Assembly: GCF_963676665.1 (NCBI RefSeq)
Contig: NZ_OY781368.1
Coordinates: 62,001 to 126,000 of the forward strand
Reading direction: 5' to 3'
DNA: 64,000 bases
From: an uncultured Tolumonas sp.
GTDB taxonomy: Bacteria > Pseudomonadota > Gammaproteobacteria > Enterobacterales > Aeromonadaceae
This document shows, in pieces, positions 1-9,314 of the stretch. The notes below the pieces were generated by a model. That model saw nothing but the letters and a program-made list of their open reading frames with translations, did no database searches and was not told the origin of the DNA. Numbering within the stretch: position 1 is the stretch's first letter; each line of letters begins with the position of its first letter. A program made the translations under genes and the position numbers.

Positions 1-2390
1 ATGAGGAATTAAAGAAATTTTTCGTGAAAAATATAAAACCATATAATCTAAATCATCTTACTTTTAATGAGGTTTGCCGCTATAGCCAAATGACTATTCA
101 TTTAAACAATGGCATCCAATATCCACAAATATTATCTCATGTAGCACTAGGAGACATTTGCTCAACAGCATTGTATCATGAAAATTGAGAGTTAATATAT
201 CGACCTGTTGAAGCAACTAATGCTGAGATTAAAATCAAACGCTCCTACTCAGCAATATCAGGTAAAAATAAAACTAGAGCAGTTGTTAATCGCTCTGATT
301 TTATTTTAAAAATTCGCTATCACCTTAGGGATAGAATAAGCAGCAATCAAAAGAATTCAAGGTTGGATGCAAAAAAACAATTGTATTTATTGAAAGAAAA
401 AAATGAATTTAGTGACTCTGAGAATGTCATTTTAAGTTGGTTGTGCTATCAATTAGAGAAAAATAATGAACTATCAACACTAAATACCTATTTATCTAGA
501 GCGTGTATACTGTGGCTACTATTTTGCAATAATGAAAACATTGATGAATGGTCTGGGGAGAAATTTCTTTCTGTATACAGAGATATTTTAGAGCAAGACT
601 ATAACGCCAACAAAAAAATAACAAATGATTCTATCAAACATCATGATCATAGTGATTACTCTTCCGTTCTGGCTGAATTGCTTACAAGAATCCATACACA
701 TGCAATGAAAGAGTTCGGGCTCGAGGCGTTACCTGAGCACCTGTTAGATGGTACGAAAAAAATAATTCATGTAAAAGCAGGTTTTATCAGTGAACCACAT
801 TTCAAATTTGTATTAAATGCATTATCTAACTGCACTGAATTATATTCACAAGAAAAAAATGTTTTAATCTGCATTGCTACGATTGCATTCAGAACGGGGC
901 TGAGATTTAGTGAAATTCAATATTTGAAATTAAATAATATTGAAAACTCTGATGAATTATGGATTTATGTTCGCTGTACATCAGCTGACAATCTTAAGAC
1001 ATTAAGTGCTCGACGCCGTATACCTCTTGGTCTATTGCTAACACCCGATGAAAAAATAATTATAAAAAACTACTTAAATGAAAAATTCGGGCAAGAGGCT
1101 TATGATTCTACAAAATTTGCATTCACTTTAGGCGAAAATCAATATTTACCTATTCCTGGCGATATGATTCGTCAGACGATCAAGTCGGCAATAAATCAAT
1201 GCAGTGATAAATCAAAGTCTGCATTTACATTTCATCATTTACGCCATACAGCTCTAAGTCGACTCCAATTAATCATTCATCGGAAGATATTAAACTATCA
1301 GAATGAACAAAATATATTTTGGCGTAATTCAGTAGCTTGGTCACCCGAGCAATGTGATCAGATTTATCATGCTATTTTATCCGGTCATCCAAGGGGCGAT
1401 TATTGGGCTCTTTGTAAATTTTCAGGACATCAATCTCCTGCAACCACATTGAAAAATTACCTACATTTTTCTGATTTGGTTGCTGCATCATGCATGAACG
1501 CGGGGGTATATCAGTGGAGCTATTATTTAATAAATTATTTTTCTGGAATTTCATTGGAAAAAATAAATGAATTATCTAATAATTCAACTTATTTTTGTGA
1601 GAGTGCTTATTCGAATGCAATGAAAGAAGCGATTGGTAAATTTACCAAATTAGTTTCATGTACTGACCGTGCAATGCCAAATATTTCACCTATTATCCAT
1701 AAATTAAATATTCATGCTATCTATGAAATAATTTCTGTTTTAGAATTACACCATGACCACTCATTTTTGCAAACAAAGTATGATTTGAATGATGATATCA
1801 TGATTGATTTGTTCTCTGCAGCGGTAAAACTAAGTTCATTTAAAACAGAAAAAGGTAAGAGCCGAATTAATTCGACTTCTCGCTCTAATTTATTACAACC
1901 TGCAAAGCTTCGCTCGCATGCTGAGCAAAATGAGTTTAGTCGATTGGTTCCTAAATTTGAGGTTTTTTCTGAAGTCGAAATCGACGAATTTGAGTTTTTA
2001 TCTAGGTATTATTTTTTACACAAAAACACCTCAAATCATGCAATAGCATTTAATAGTTTAGAACTGTTAGAACGATTTGTAAAAATCCTACTAAATTTTT
2101 TTGATGCAAAACGAATTTACGTTGAGTTATCAAAAGTGAATGATTTATGGCTAAAGCATTTACCGAAATCTATTAGTATTAAAATGACCAAGAGTTCATC
2201 TGGTTCCGCCAAATTATGTATTTTGCATCCAGAAAATGAAAAAGTTATTGAAAATTATCAATGTAATGTACCGAGTTCAGGGGCTGTGAAAGATATAAAT
2301 AAATATAGCACACCAATTTTGAAGAACTTACTTTTTGGATGTGTATTATTGAGATTTGATTCTGAAAAAATAGATTCTTGGGGAATATAA
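1..2390 (+). pseudogene. Large tyrosine recombinase, 5' end outside window, in-frame stop
   Basis: The frame is open from the window edge to a TGA at 186-188, then open again to 2390. Downstream of the TGA the first convenient start is TTG 363, whose only purine-rich stretch is too close to act as a ribosome site, so the segments were probably one gene. Counting from TTG 363, the tyrosine-recombinase tetrad is visible: Arg181 in FRTGLRFSE, His291/Arg294 in HHLRHTALSR, His356 in FSGHQSPATT and Tyr366. About 60 residues separate the second Arg from the following His, far more than in ordinary integrases, and about 300 residues follow the Tyr. The size and tail recall the large recombinases of Tn554-like or recombinase-trio elements, but I cannot assign a family. 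Base composition is AT-rich, unlike the core genes. Whether the TGA is real or an error is unknown. Confidence 0.6.
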
Positions 2391-2451
2391 GATATAGCCA
2401 CATCATAAAGTGTGACTTCTATGATGTGGCTACGTAATTTTCATTGGATAT

Positions 2452-3228
2452 TTATTTTGATATTTTTAATGCCATATGTGTAATTAACTCGACTAAATAT
2501 GGATTATTAGATATTTTACTATTAATTTGTAAGCATCGAAGTAATATGTGATATGGCTGTTCTCTTTTTTCTTTTAATTTTATTAGTTGTTCTCGAATTA
2601 CTAAATTTTGAAAAAACCGCTCTTCACTTTGTTGCGAGTAAACGTTATCTGAAAGATATTGTATATTAAATTCTTTTATATTATATAAGAGACCAGCAAT
2701 AAAAGACAAATCTGTAACATTTTTACTTACATTGATCTGAGTTGCAATCTTTTTTGCATTATCTGCAATATTAATGCTTTGGGTTAATTGTCTGTTGTTA
2801 TTTTTATCCTGAAAAGAGTAAAGCCATACGATGAAAATTTTATTCGATAAAATTTCGTAGAAAAAATCCTTCAAATTAGCTTCTGTAATTTGATGATAAA
2901 AACTCCATAATCTAAATACCTGATAATGTTGATCTTGATGTGCGCATTGTAAATGAAATTTAATTTTTTCGTTGTGTTCTGCTACATAACTATTGGGGAG
3001 AGTAGATATTTTCATTATTTCTAAATAGCCTGACTTTTCAATCATATCACAAATAACCCACTGTCCAGCGGGGTTAACGTGTTTAATGTTTTCTGATCTA
3101 ATTGGTGTAATCATATCTTGCCCCTGAACTTGGAAACACCATGTCTCCAAACCAGTATGAGAATTTGTCTTTAAGCGTGTTGCCCATGTCATTTTTGAGA
3201 TTCGTAAAAGGGAGGTTAAATTGCTCAT
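2452..3228 (-). CDS. Hypothetical AT-rich protein
   Basis: This 258-residue frame has no family I recognise. The start is set at the ATG at 3228 because AGGA lies seven bases upstream; an in-frame ATG five codons earlier (3243) lacks such a site. The protein begins MSNLTSLLR, is rich in Ile, Asn and Lys, has no signal peptide or membrane segment, and appears mostly helical. It is convergent with the recombinase gene, and their ends are about 60 bases apart. Low GC content like that of the recombinase suggests both arrived on the same element. A role as an accessory protein of that element is only a guess. Confidence 0.45.
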   Translation of the reverse strand: MSNLTSLLRISKMTWATRLKTNSHTGLETWCFQVQGQDMITPIRSENIKHVNPAGQWVICDMIEKSGYLEIMKISTLPNSYVAEHNEKIKFHLQCAHQDQHYQVFRLWSFYHQITEANLKDFFYEILSNKIFIVWLYSFQDKNNNRQLTQSINIADNAKKIATQINVSKNVTDLSFIAGLLYNIKEFNIQYLSDNVYSQQSEERFFQNLVIREQLIKLKEKREQPYHILLRCLQINSKISNNPYLVELITHMALKISK

Positions 3229-3249
3229 TTTAAATATCCTCATCTATAG

Positions 3250-3351
3250 TTATGACGACAACATCAATTCGAACGCACTACCATCGCGGCCAGCAATATT
3301 CGGGACATAACGTGAATACACCCGAAATAACATGTGTGTGCTGACATGCCC
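3250..3351 (-). pseudogene. C-terminal remnant of a phage-type integrase
   Basis: On the minus strand, from the IS21 left end to a TAA at 3250-3252, the frame reads GHVSTHMLFRVYSRYVPN and continues to DGSAFELMLSS. This matches the end of phage-type tyrosine integrases: the GH of the fourth motif, then the nucleophilic Tyr in the VYSRY context. Everything upstream is missing, because the IS21-family element starts exactly here, and sequence beyond the far end of the IS does not continue the integrase. The element therefore replaced or deleted the 5' part. Confidence 0.6.
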
Positions 3352-3380
3352 TGTTGATTTGCGTTTAAAACTGACCCACT
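3352..3380 (+). repeat. IS21-family left terminal inverted repeat
   Basis: It begins TGTTGATTTGCG and matches the reverse complement of 5793-5821 at 28 of 29 bases. The subterminal repeat at 3393-3413 pairs with 5770-5790. Confidence 0.9.
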
Positions 3381-3464
3381 AAACCCACATATTTGCGTCG
3401 AAATTTGACCCACGTAAACAGACTATCCTGCTTATTTTATGAGCGGGAGTTAGGAGTGATTAAC

Positions 3465-4982
3465 GTGGCCATTTTGAGCAAGATCAGACGTTGGTATTTC
3501 CGCGATAAACTCTCGATCCGGGAGATCGCCCGCCGTACCGGATTTTCCCGCAATACAGTTCGCCGTTATCTCAGAACTGAGATTGCTGAACCCCTTTATC
3601 CTCAACGGCAAACACCCAGTAAACTCGATGCTTTTACCGATAAACTGACGCAGTGGTTAACCGATGCAGCCAGAACCTCTCGTAAACAACGCCGCTCCGT
3701 CAAACAGATGCACGCTGATTTATGTACCCTCGGTTTTGATGGCTCCTATGATCGCGTAGCGGTATTTGCCCGCGAGTGGCGTCGTCGGCAATTAGAATCC
3801 ACTCACGGTGCTAGCAAGCACACCTATATCCCTTTGCAGTTTTCGCCCGGCGAAGCATTTCAATTTGATTGGAGCGAGGATTGGGCGGTAATTGCGGGTG
3901 AACGCGTCAAGCTGCAAGTTGCTCATTGTAAATTGAGTTACAGCCGTGCTTTCTTCGTTCGCGCTTATCCGCTGCAAACCCATGAGATGCTGTTTGATGC
4001 GCATTACCATGCCTTTACGGCATGGGGTGGTATTCCACAACGGGGCATCTACGACAATATGAAGACCGCCGTAGATAAGGTAAAACAGGGTAAGCAGCGC
4101 GATGTGAATGCCCGGTTTGCGGCCATGGTTAGTCACTATTTGTTTGATGCTGAGTTTTGTAATCCAGCCGCCGGTTGGGAAAAGGGTCAGATCGAGAAGA
4201 ATGTACAGGATGCCCGGCGACGATTGTGGCAAAAAGTGCCTGAGATGCCGTCACTGACGGCATTGAACGATTGGTTGGCTGCACGTTGTGTCGCGCTCTG
4301 GCATGAATCAACCCATCCTACTGAAGCCAGAACAATCCAGGCCGCACTGGATGATGAACGTCCCTTCCTGATGCCAGTTGGCCAGCCTTTTGATGGATTC
4401 GTCGAGCAAACAAAGCGGATCTCTCCCACGAGTTTGCTGACCTTTGAACGCACGCGTTACAGCGTGCCCTCGTCATTTGCCAACCGCCCGGTGAGTTTGC
4501 ACATTTATCATGACCGTCTCGAGGTGATTGCAGAAGGCGGCATTATCGCGGTCCATCAACGGTTGTTTAATCGCAAACATGAACACCCACTCATCATCTA
4601 CGACTGGCGACATTATCTCTCTGTATTACAGCGAAAGCCGGGGGCATTGCGTAACGGTGCGCCGTTTGTCGAATTGCCTCAAGCCTTCCGGACATTGCAA
4701 TCCATTCTACTCAAGCGCATAGGAGGTGATCGGGAGATGGTGGACATTTTAGCGCTGGTATTGCTGCACGATGAACAGGATGTATTGACGGCAGTTGAAT
4801 TAGCGTTGGAGACGGGCGCACCCTCGAAGCAAATTGTCCTCAATATTTTGAGTCGATTACTGGATAAAACACCGCTGGCACCGATAGATGTCCCACCCGA
4901 GCTGACACTGAAGATCGAGCCGTTGGCTAACGTGACCCGCTATGACAATCTGAGACTGCAAGGAGATCATCATGCTCACTAA
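3465..4982 (+). CDS. istA: IS21-family transposase IstA
   Basis: DDE transposase of the IS21 type (505 residues from the chosen start). The N-terminus holds a helix-turn-helix ([21 protein letters not shown]). The catalytic acidic residues sit in QFDWSED (Asp135), IYDNMKT (Asp197) and WEKGQIEKN (Glu244), followed by the Mu-type C-terminal domain. The start is GTG 3465 because AGGAG lies eight bases upstream; the frame is open further, to TTG 3393, but that codon lies inside the subterminal repeat. It is translationally coupled to istB through an 11-bp overlap. IstA cuts and joins ends with IstB as the ATP-dependent partner. All catalytic residues are present, so it is probably active. Confidence 0.93.
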   Translation: MAILSKIRRWYFRDKLSIREIARRTGFSRNTVRRYLRTEIAEPLYPQRQTPSKLDAFTDKLTQWLTDAARTSRKQRRSVKQMHADLCTLGFDGSYDRVAVFAREWRRRQLESTHGASKHTYIPLQFSPGEAFQFDWSEDWAVIAGERVKLQVAHCKLSYSRAFFVRAYPLQTHEMLFDAHYHAFTAWGGIPQRGIYDNMKTAVDKVKQGKQRDVNARFAAMVSHYLFDAEFCNPAAGWEKGQIEKNVQDARRRLWQKVPEMPSLTALNDWLAARCVALWHESTHPTEARTIQAALDDERPFLMPVGQPFDGFVEQTKRISPTSLLTFERTRYSVPSSFANRPVSLHIYHDRLEVIAEGGIIAVHQRLFNRKHEHPLIIYDWRHYLSVLQRKPGALRNGAPFVELPQAFRTLQSILLKRIGGDREMVDILALVLLHDEQDVLTAVELALETGAPSKQIVLNILSRLLDKTPLAPIDVPPELTLKIEPLANVTRYDNLRLQGDHHAH

Positions 4983-5760
4983 TGCCATGCTCCCCGTACT
5001 TAAATCACTGAAGTTATATGGCATGGCTCACGCGCTGGCAGATCTTGCGGAACAAGACTCACCGGCATTTCAGGCCAGCATCACGGTATTAGATCATTTA
5101 TTGAAAGCAGAACTGGCAGAGCGAGAAGTTCGCTCGGTGGCCTATCAATTAAAAGCCGCTAAGTTTCCTGCCTATCGAGATGTGAATGGTTTTAACTTTA
5201 CTGAGAGCATGGCTAATGAGGCGCTTATCCGGCAACTATGCCAAGGTGACTTTATGGATAATGCACAAAATGTGGTTTTAGTGGGCGGCCCGGGAACCGG
5301 TAAAACCCATCTTGCTACCGCCATCGGGATACAGGCCATTGAACAGTTTCACCGACGCGTTCGATTCTTTTCGACCATTGAATTGGTGAATGCGCTGGAG
5401 AAAGAAAAACAGCAAGGCAAAGCAGGACAAATCGCGGCCAGATTGATGCACACCGACTTAGTTGTACTGGATGAAATGGGTTACTTACCCTTTAGTCAAA
5501 CGGGTGGCGCCTTACTCTTTCACTTGATGAGTAAACTATACGAATGTACCAGCATGATCATCACGACCAATCTGAATTTTGCGGAATGGTCGAATGTATT
5601 TGGTGATGCGAAGATGACAACAGCCCTGTTAGATCGGGTGACACACCATTGCCATATTGTTGAAACTGGGAATGACAGCTATCGTTTTAAAGAAAGTTCA
5701 ACCAAGGGGAAAAAGGAGAAAAAGACACCGGTTTATCCACAACCCAAACCCGTAAAATAG
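4972..5760 (+). CDS. istB: IS21-family helper ATPase IstB
   Basis: AAA+ ATPase of 262 residues related to DnaC and DnaA-type loaders. The N-terminal helical region (about 1-90) is followed by Walker A GGPGTGKT (105-112) and Walker B VVLDEMG (164-170), with a sensor-like region around [11 protein letters not shown]. The ATG at 4972 overlaps the end of istA and has AGGAG six bases upstream inside istA. In this family IstB assembles on target DNA and stimulates the IstA transposase. The basic C-terminal tail after the ATPase core is usual. The gene is intact. Confidence 0.93.
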   Translation: MLTNAMLPVLKSLKLYGMAHALADLAEQDSPAFQASITVLDHLLKAELAEREVRSVAYQLKAAKFPAYRDVNGFNFTESMANEALIRQLCQGDFMDNAQNVVLVGGPGTGKTHLATAIGIQAIEQFHRRVRFFSTIELVNALEKEKQQGKAGQIAARLMHTDLVVLDEMGYLPFSQTGGALLFHLMSKLYECTSMIITTNLNFAEWSNVFGDAKMTTALLDRVTHHCHIVETGNDSYRFKESSTKGKKEKKTPVYPQPKPVK

Positions 5761-5792
5761 TGAATTAGGGTGGGTCAAAATTCAACGCAAAA

Positions 5793-5821
5793 AGTGGGTC
5801 AGTTTTAAGCGCAAATCAACA
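5793..5821 (-). repeat. IS21-family right terminal inverted repeat
   Basis: It is the inverted partner of 3352-3380 and ends CAAATCAACA at the element boundary. Sequence beyond 5821 belongs to a truncated host gene. Confidence 0.9.
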
Positions 5822-6077
5822 CCATACATTTCCAGATCACGATGGGTTACTGCGATTCGGGCGTGATTTGAAAGTGATCAAACCGGCTGTCATTCTGGAA
5901 CAAATGGCCGATACGATCTCCGATCATCTGAATCAACCTGATTTATGGGACGATTTATCATTCTTGAATGAAGCAATTTCTGCATCATTATCGAAAGCGA
6001 GTGCCCGCAAACCAGTGTTTATGACCGTTGATGTGAAGCGGGATAAAAAGCGTAAAACCGATAAGTTACTGAAATGA
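5822..6077 (+). pseudogene. 3' fragment of a gene truncated at the IS21 right end
   Basis: The frame is open from the IS boundary to TGA/TAA near 6077 and reads through TFPDHDGLLRFGRDLKVIKP, followed by an amphipathic helix and a Lys-rich tail (KRDKKRKTDKLLK). The LLRFG..LKVIKP stretch followed by a helix vaguely resembles the C-terminal part of WYL/WCX transcriptional regulators, but this is weak. There is no ribosome site before the first in-frame TTG (5868). The 5' end appears to have been lost together with the 5' half of the integrase on the other side of the IS. Confidence 0.4.
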
Positions 6078-6108
6078 ATCAGCAGGGCATTCCCTGCTGA
6101 TGTCATCA

Positions 6109-6357
6109 TCAGATATCTGCTATTTGTTCTGCAAAATTTAACTGATTTTTCTGCTCTGCTAACGACAAACCATACCAGCGACGGCGATGTCCACACATAA
6201 AACAACTGCACGGATGGGGGGTCTGAAAATGTTTTCCAGCCGCAACCGGATCGCGTTTTTCCTTGGTTTTTGTCCAATCATGCGCTTGCTTATAATAGCG
6301 TTTCAAACGTTGCGTATGATGACGGCGTAAGGCGCGTTTTGATGCTGATTTTTCCAT
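6109..6357 (-). CDS. Small conserved protein with a CxxxC...RRRW motif
   Basis: An 82-residue basic protein. The N-terminus is Arg/Lys/His-rich (KSASKRALRRHHTQRLKRYY) and the middle carries PHPCSCFMCGHRRRWYG. This arrangement is seen in a widespread family of small uncharacterised bacterial proteins with a basic helix and a Cys pair, usually ending in an RRxxG-type stretch; function is unknown. The start at 6357 is supported by AGAGAGG six bases upstream. The upstream 200 bases hold a 14-bp perfect palindrome (6394-6407) and no gene. It is convergent with the truncated gene to the left. Confidence 0.55.
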   Translation of the reverse strand: MEKSASKRALRRHHTQRLKRYYKQAHDWTKTKEKRDPVAAGKHFQTPHPCSCFMCGHRRRWYGLSLAEQKNQLNFAEQIADI

Positions 6358-6571
6358 TGATACCTCTCTGGTTGTGAGAGGCGACCACCGCTTCCGGCGA
6401 TCGCCGGCGTATCAATGGGGGAATGGGTAACATAATTTGATTCATGTATTTATTATTCAATTGCTGATTTATCCGCGTCAATTAATGCGTAGTTTTTAAC
6501 TTTACAGCAGAGTCTATTTAGAGCTGGTGCAGTTTAATTTGTGTTTTCTTTGACTTCTTCGACTGCATATC

Positions 6572-7072
6572 TCAGTCATCGTATGAAGCTAGTAGCTGAA
6601 ATGATTTGAATAGTGAGGGACTAACACAGTAACCAACGATTTTGCCTGCTCTTGTAATTGCAATCGGACCAGTTTCATCAGTTTGTCTCATTATTTTTCG
6701 CAGTTCACGGCGAAAGCGAGTATATGCAATTTGGGGCTTATTTAAGTCATACATTAGTTCATCCACAGAGCGGAAACGAGGTAATTTGCCATTTTTTGCT
6801 TCTTGTATTGCTTTAATCGTTGTTTTTGATGGTTTATGACTGTGTGACAATTTGTAGGCTTGGGTTGCGGCCAATAATTTTTCAGTTGGTTTCGGTGGTG
6901 TCTCAAGTAATTGCATCATGTGGTCAAAATCGTCATCACTGATGGTGATTATCTCTCGACCAATCGGTCTCATATTAAGCCATGCTTGCTGTTCTTCGTT
7001 TATTCCAACTGAGGTGGCAGAGGAACACTGAGAAAGTAATTCTGATAGCGTATATTTTTTATTCATTATCAT
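6572..7072 (-). CDS. Mosaic antitoxin-like protein (MazE, DUF1778, RelB and Phd-like segments)
   Basis: A 166-residue protein in which four antitoxin-like pieces follow one another. Residues 6-41 (YTLSELLSQC...WLNMRPIGREI) resemble the toxin-binding tail of MazE/PemI antitoxins. Residues 42-74 (SDDDFDHMMQLLETPPKP..) resemble the C-terminal tail of DUF1778/TacA antitoxins. Residues 80-111 (PSKTTIKAIQEAKNGKLPRF, then SVDELMYDLN) resemble the RelB tail. Residues 115-158 (FRRELRKIMRQ...GPIAITRAGKIVGYCVSP) resemble the Phd/YefM fold. The ATG at 7066 has better spacing from AGAGG than the one at 7072. It lies 21 bases downstream of hipA on the same strand and is probably cotranscribed with hipBA. 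Segment assignments are from memory of family patterns; the function is inference. Confidence 0.7.
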   Translation of the reverse strand: MIMNKKYTLSELLSQCSSATSVGINEEQQAWLNMRPIGREIITISDDDFDHMMQLLETPPKPTEKLLAATQAYKLSHSHKPSKTTIKAIQEAKNGKLPRFRSVDELMYDLNKPQIAYTRFRRELRKIMRQTDETGPIAITRAGKIVGYCVSPSLFKSFQLLASYDD

Positions 7073-7093
7073 GCACCTCTATGTGAAAAATCT

Positions 7094-8494
7094 TTAAACC
7101 AAATCTCTCATATCGGGTATTTGCGCAATTTCGCGAAGCAGTTCATCAGCCGCTAGCCGGATGATCTCAATACATAAATCAATGTGATGAGATTCAGCTG
7201 CTGTCAGATTGTGTCTACATGTATCGTCTCTACTGATTTCGATTGCAGCAAGCACCGATGTTGTGAATTGATGCATCACCAACTGAATTCGTGGCAATGA
7301 TATGCCAAATTGCGAAGCAAAATCAGCCAGCATATAAGCAGTTATTGGGTTCTGAAAATAACCAGAAGAGCCGGTCTCAAATCCACCCATCGACATCGCG
7401 TAGTGTTGAGAAATACTGTGGCTGCGATCTTCTGTTACGATCCCTTGATTAATTTGCCGATTCTGGATCTCTGTAATAATGGCAGCAATATTCACCAAAT
7501 CGTAGAATGGGGTTAGTTCTAATCCGCGTTTGCTGACAAAGAAACTGATGTTTTTGCCATGCGCATCGTAGTTTCGCGTCAGAATATTGAAGGTCATCCA
7601 CTGTAGTAGTTTTAATCGGTAGACTTCATCATTGTTGGTTTGTATTGCAAACAATTTCAGAAATGAAACGCCATCCCGAATGAATTTTCCATCGCCTTCA
7701 TCCCCATACTGCCGTTCATATTTGTAAGAGGGGGGAAGGTCCGTAGCCTGACAACCATCAATGATATGACGTCGTTGGACTATCTCACGGTCAGAAAGAT
7801 AACGACGATCAAACCGCTCAATAACGAAGGCTCTGATATCGCCATAACTGCGAATTTCTACGTTGGGTACATCAATTCCAGCATTGCGCGCAAGGATCAT
7901 CGTAAACAACTCATTAGCTGCTATGAACGGGACTTTGCCACTCTCAAATTTAAATATTTTATTTGAGCATAATTTGCCTTCTCCAAACCCCAATCGGCCA
8001 TCATGCTCAAGAAAATTCAGTTTGTCCTGAACGCCTGCAACAGATAGCCGAGTTCGTCCATCCCAGTAAGTTATTGAGCCACCAACTGCCTGATGGATCT
8101 GTAATTTATTCGTAAGCTCTGCATCACTGACGGAGCGAAATGAGGTCGGGATCAGCTTTGTATCGGGAGATCGAAAAGACAATGCGCCAGAGGTTTCTTC
8201 TCCAATGATGCGGATCAATCCAAACGTGTTGTTTTTTGAGATCGTAGTATTTGAAGTGATGTCTTCCAGACCTTGCCCTTCAGGTAACAGATTTTGCAGA
8301 AAATTTCTGATTGATCTTGAGTCAAGATCCTGATGAAAGGGAAGATGAGGCGACACTGGGAAACCATCTTTCAGCCACGATAATTCGTATACCCAAGAAA
8401 TTTCGGTATCTGAACCAACAGGAATTGCGATGGTGGCTATTTTCCGATCACTACCGATAAACACATCTAACCGATGGAAATCAGAACCATTCAT
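7094..8494 (-). CDS. hipA: HipA-family Ser/Thr kinase toxin
   Basis: HipA-type kinase of 466 residues. An N-terminal couple_hipA-like domain (about 1-110) precedes the kinase core: the phosphate loop RLSVAGVQDKLN (149-160), IERFDRR (225-231), the catalytic NYDAHGKN (308-315; Asp310) and the metal-binding Asp of LTPFYDL (332). In E. coli HipA phosphorylates glutamyl-tRNA synthetase and induces dormancy; the target here is unknown. The start is set at ATG 8494 with GGAG nine bases upstream; a TTG at 8515 is also in frame. It overlaps hipB by 14 bp, so translation is probably coupled. The catalytic residues are intact. Confidence 0.9.
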   Translation of the reverse strand: MNGSDFHRLDVFIGSDRKIATIAIPVGSDTEISWVYELSWLKDGFPVSPHLPFHQDLDSRSIRNFLQNLLPEGQGLEDITSNTTISKNNTFGLIRIIGEETSGALSFRSPDTKLIPTSFRSVSDAELTNKLQIHQAVGGSITYWDGRTRLSVAGVQDKLNFLEHDGRLGFGEGKLCSNKIFKFESGKVPFIAANELFTMILARNAGIDVPNVEIRSYGDIRAFVIERFDRRYLSDREIVQRRHIIDGCQATDLPPSYKYERQYGDEGDGKFIRDGVSFLKLFAIQTNNDEVYRLKLLQWMTFNILTRNYDAHGKNISFFVSKRGLELTPFYDLVNIAAIITEIQNRQINQGIVTEDRSHSISQHYAMSMGGFETGSSGYFQNPITAYMLADFASQFGISLPRIQLVMHQFTTSVLAAIEISRDDTCRHNLTAAESHHIDLCIEIIRLAADELLREIAQIPDMRDLV

Positions 8495-8813
8495 CTTCGT
8501 GATCTCCGCAATCAATTGGATCAGACTTTAGTATCAAAGCATCGGAGCAGATCATAAAGGTCAACCCCAAAAATTCCATTACTGTCAGGATGTTATTAAA
8601 GTTGACCTTATCGTCACCTTTTTCGATTTTCACAATGGTTTGTTTGGAGAGGGATAATGCAGCGGCGACATCAACAATTCGCAGTTTCATCCCTGTGCGT
8701 TTTGCCGTGATGGCTTTGCCGAGTAAAACAGTTGAAAACCGATCTGATAAATCAGGCATCGCAGTTGCCTTTACTGCTTTACCTGATGTTTTCGGCTGAG
8801 ATGGCGTTTTCAT
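8481..8813 (-). CDS. hipB: HipB-like antitoxin and repressor
   Basis: A 110-residue protein with an XRE-type helix-turn-helix at about 45-95 (VDVAAALSLSKQTIVKIEKG). The first 25 residues are Lys/Ala-rich and the tail ends in DEWF. It precedes and overlaps hipA, the usual order for hipBA. In this family HipB neutralises HipA and represses the operon by binding inverted repeats in the promoter; candidate operators lie just upstream (8814-8936). No strong ribosome site is seen before the ATG, which lies next to an operator. Confidence 0.87.
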   Translation of the reverse strand: MKTPSQPKTSGKAVKATAMPDLSDRFSTVLLGKAITAKRTGMKLRIVDVAAALSLSKQTIVKIEKGDDKVNFNNILTVMEFLGLTFMICSDALILKSDPIDCGDHEDEWF

Positions 8814-8936
8814 AAAAGTCTATAAAAATGAGATTATGTACTAATGAAGAATATACTATTTATATAGTTTCATTTAAATAGACTTTTAATTGATTCAGTT
8901 CATCTTAAGATCAAAAGTCAATTTAAATAGAACTTA
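8814..8936 (-). promoter_or_regulatory. hipBA promoter with repeated candidate HipB operators
   Basis: AAAAGTCTAT at 8814-8823 touches the hipB start codon; its exact reverse complement ATAGACTTTT lies at 8878-8887. A further degenerate pair follows: AAAAGTCAAT at 8913-8922 and ATAGAACTTA near 8927. Repeated inverted half-sites separated by tens of bases are typical of HipB autoregulation. The AT-rich TATATAGT tract between them could hold the -10. Confidence 0.5.
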
Positions 8937-8939
8937 AGC

Positions 8940-9314
8940 TGAAAGCCGAACTAGAAGCATCATCGGGTTCAATTGTTTCATATTTTTATACATTTCAACG
9001 CGTAATTTCATACAGGTTTGGCCTCAACTAACACTTGTGTTCTGAATGACTCAGGAAGGGCTTAGGGTGTCAGAGCGTCAACTTTTATATGCGGCAAATG
9101 CATGACTCTTGCGTGAAAAATGTCTGATGGTACTTGAGATTATTAAATACGATGGGATTTACAACAACAGTCATTTTGTCTGACTATTTCTGCTACCCCG
9201 CAAATCCAAGCAAAAACCATGATTGCTTGTTGATGCGGAACTCGGAGGCAAAGATGGAGAGAAAGGGTGGGGTAAAAGGATAACAGCCGGCACCCTCTCT
9301 GGTATATATAACGA
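8940..9314. other. Intergenic stretch with no gene seen
   Basis: About 375 bases between hipB and the DUF6515-like gene. There are no long frames with start signals and no recognisable RNA or repeat. It contains scattered inverted words only. Confidence 0.5.

Larger units (their letters stand above)
3352..5821 (+). mobile_element. IS21-family insertion sequence, apparently complete
   Basis: A 2,470-bp element starts with TG, ends with CA, and has 29-bp terminal inverted repeats (3352-3380 and 5793-5821) differing at one position. A second subterminal inverted pair lies at 3393-3413 and 5770-5790, fitting the multiple transposase sites of IS21 elements. It carries istA and istB with a short overlap, both intact. 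No 4-8 bp target duplication is visible at the flanks. Because each flank is a truncated, unrelated gene, a deletion next to the element is likely. Confidence 0.93.

Noticed and set aside
3341-5831. Target-site duplication of the IS21-family element
   Set aside because: Flanking 4-8 bp words do not match; a deletion explanation is preferred.
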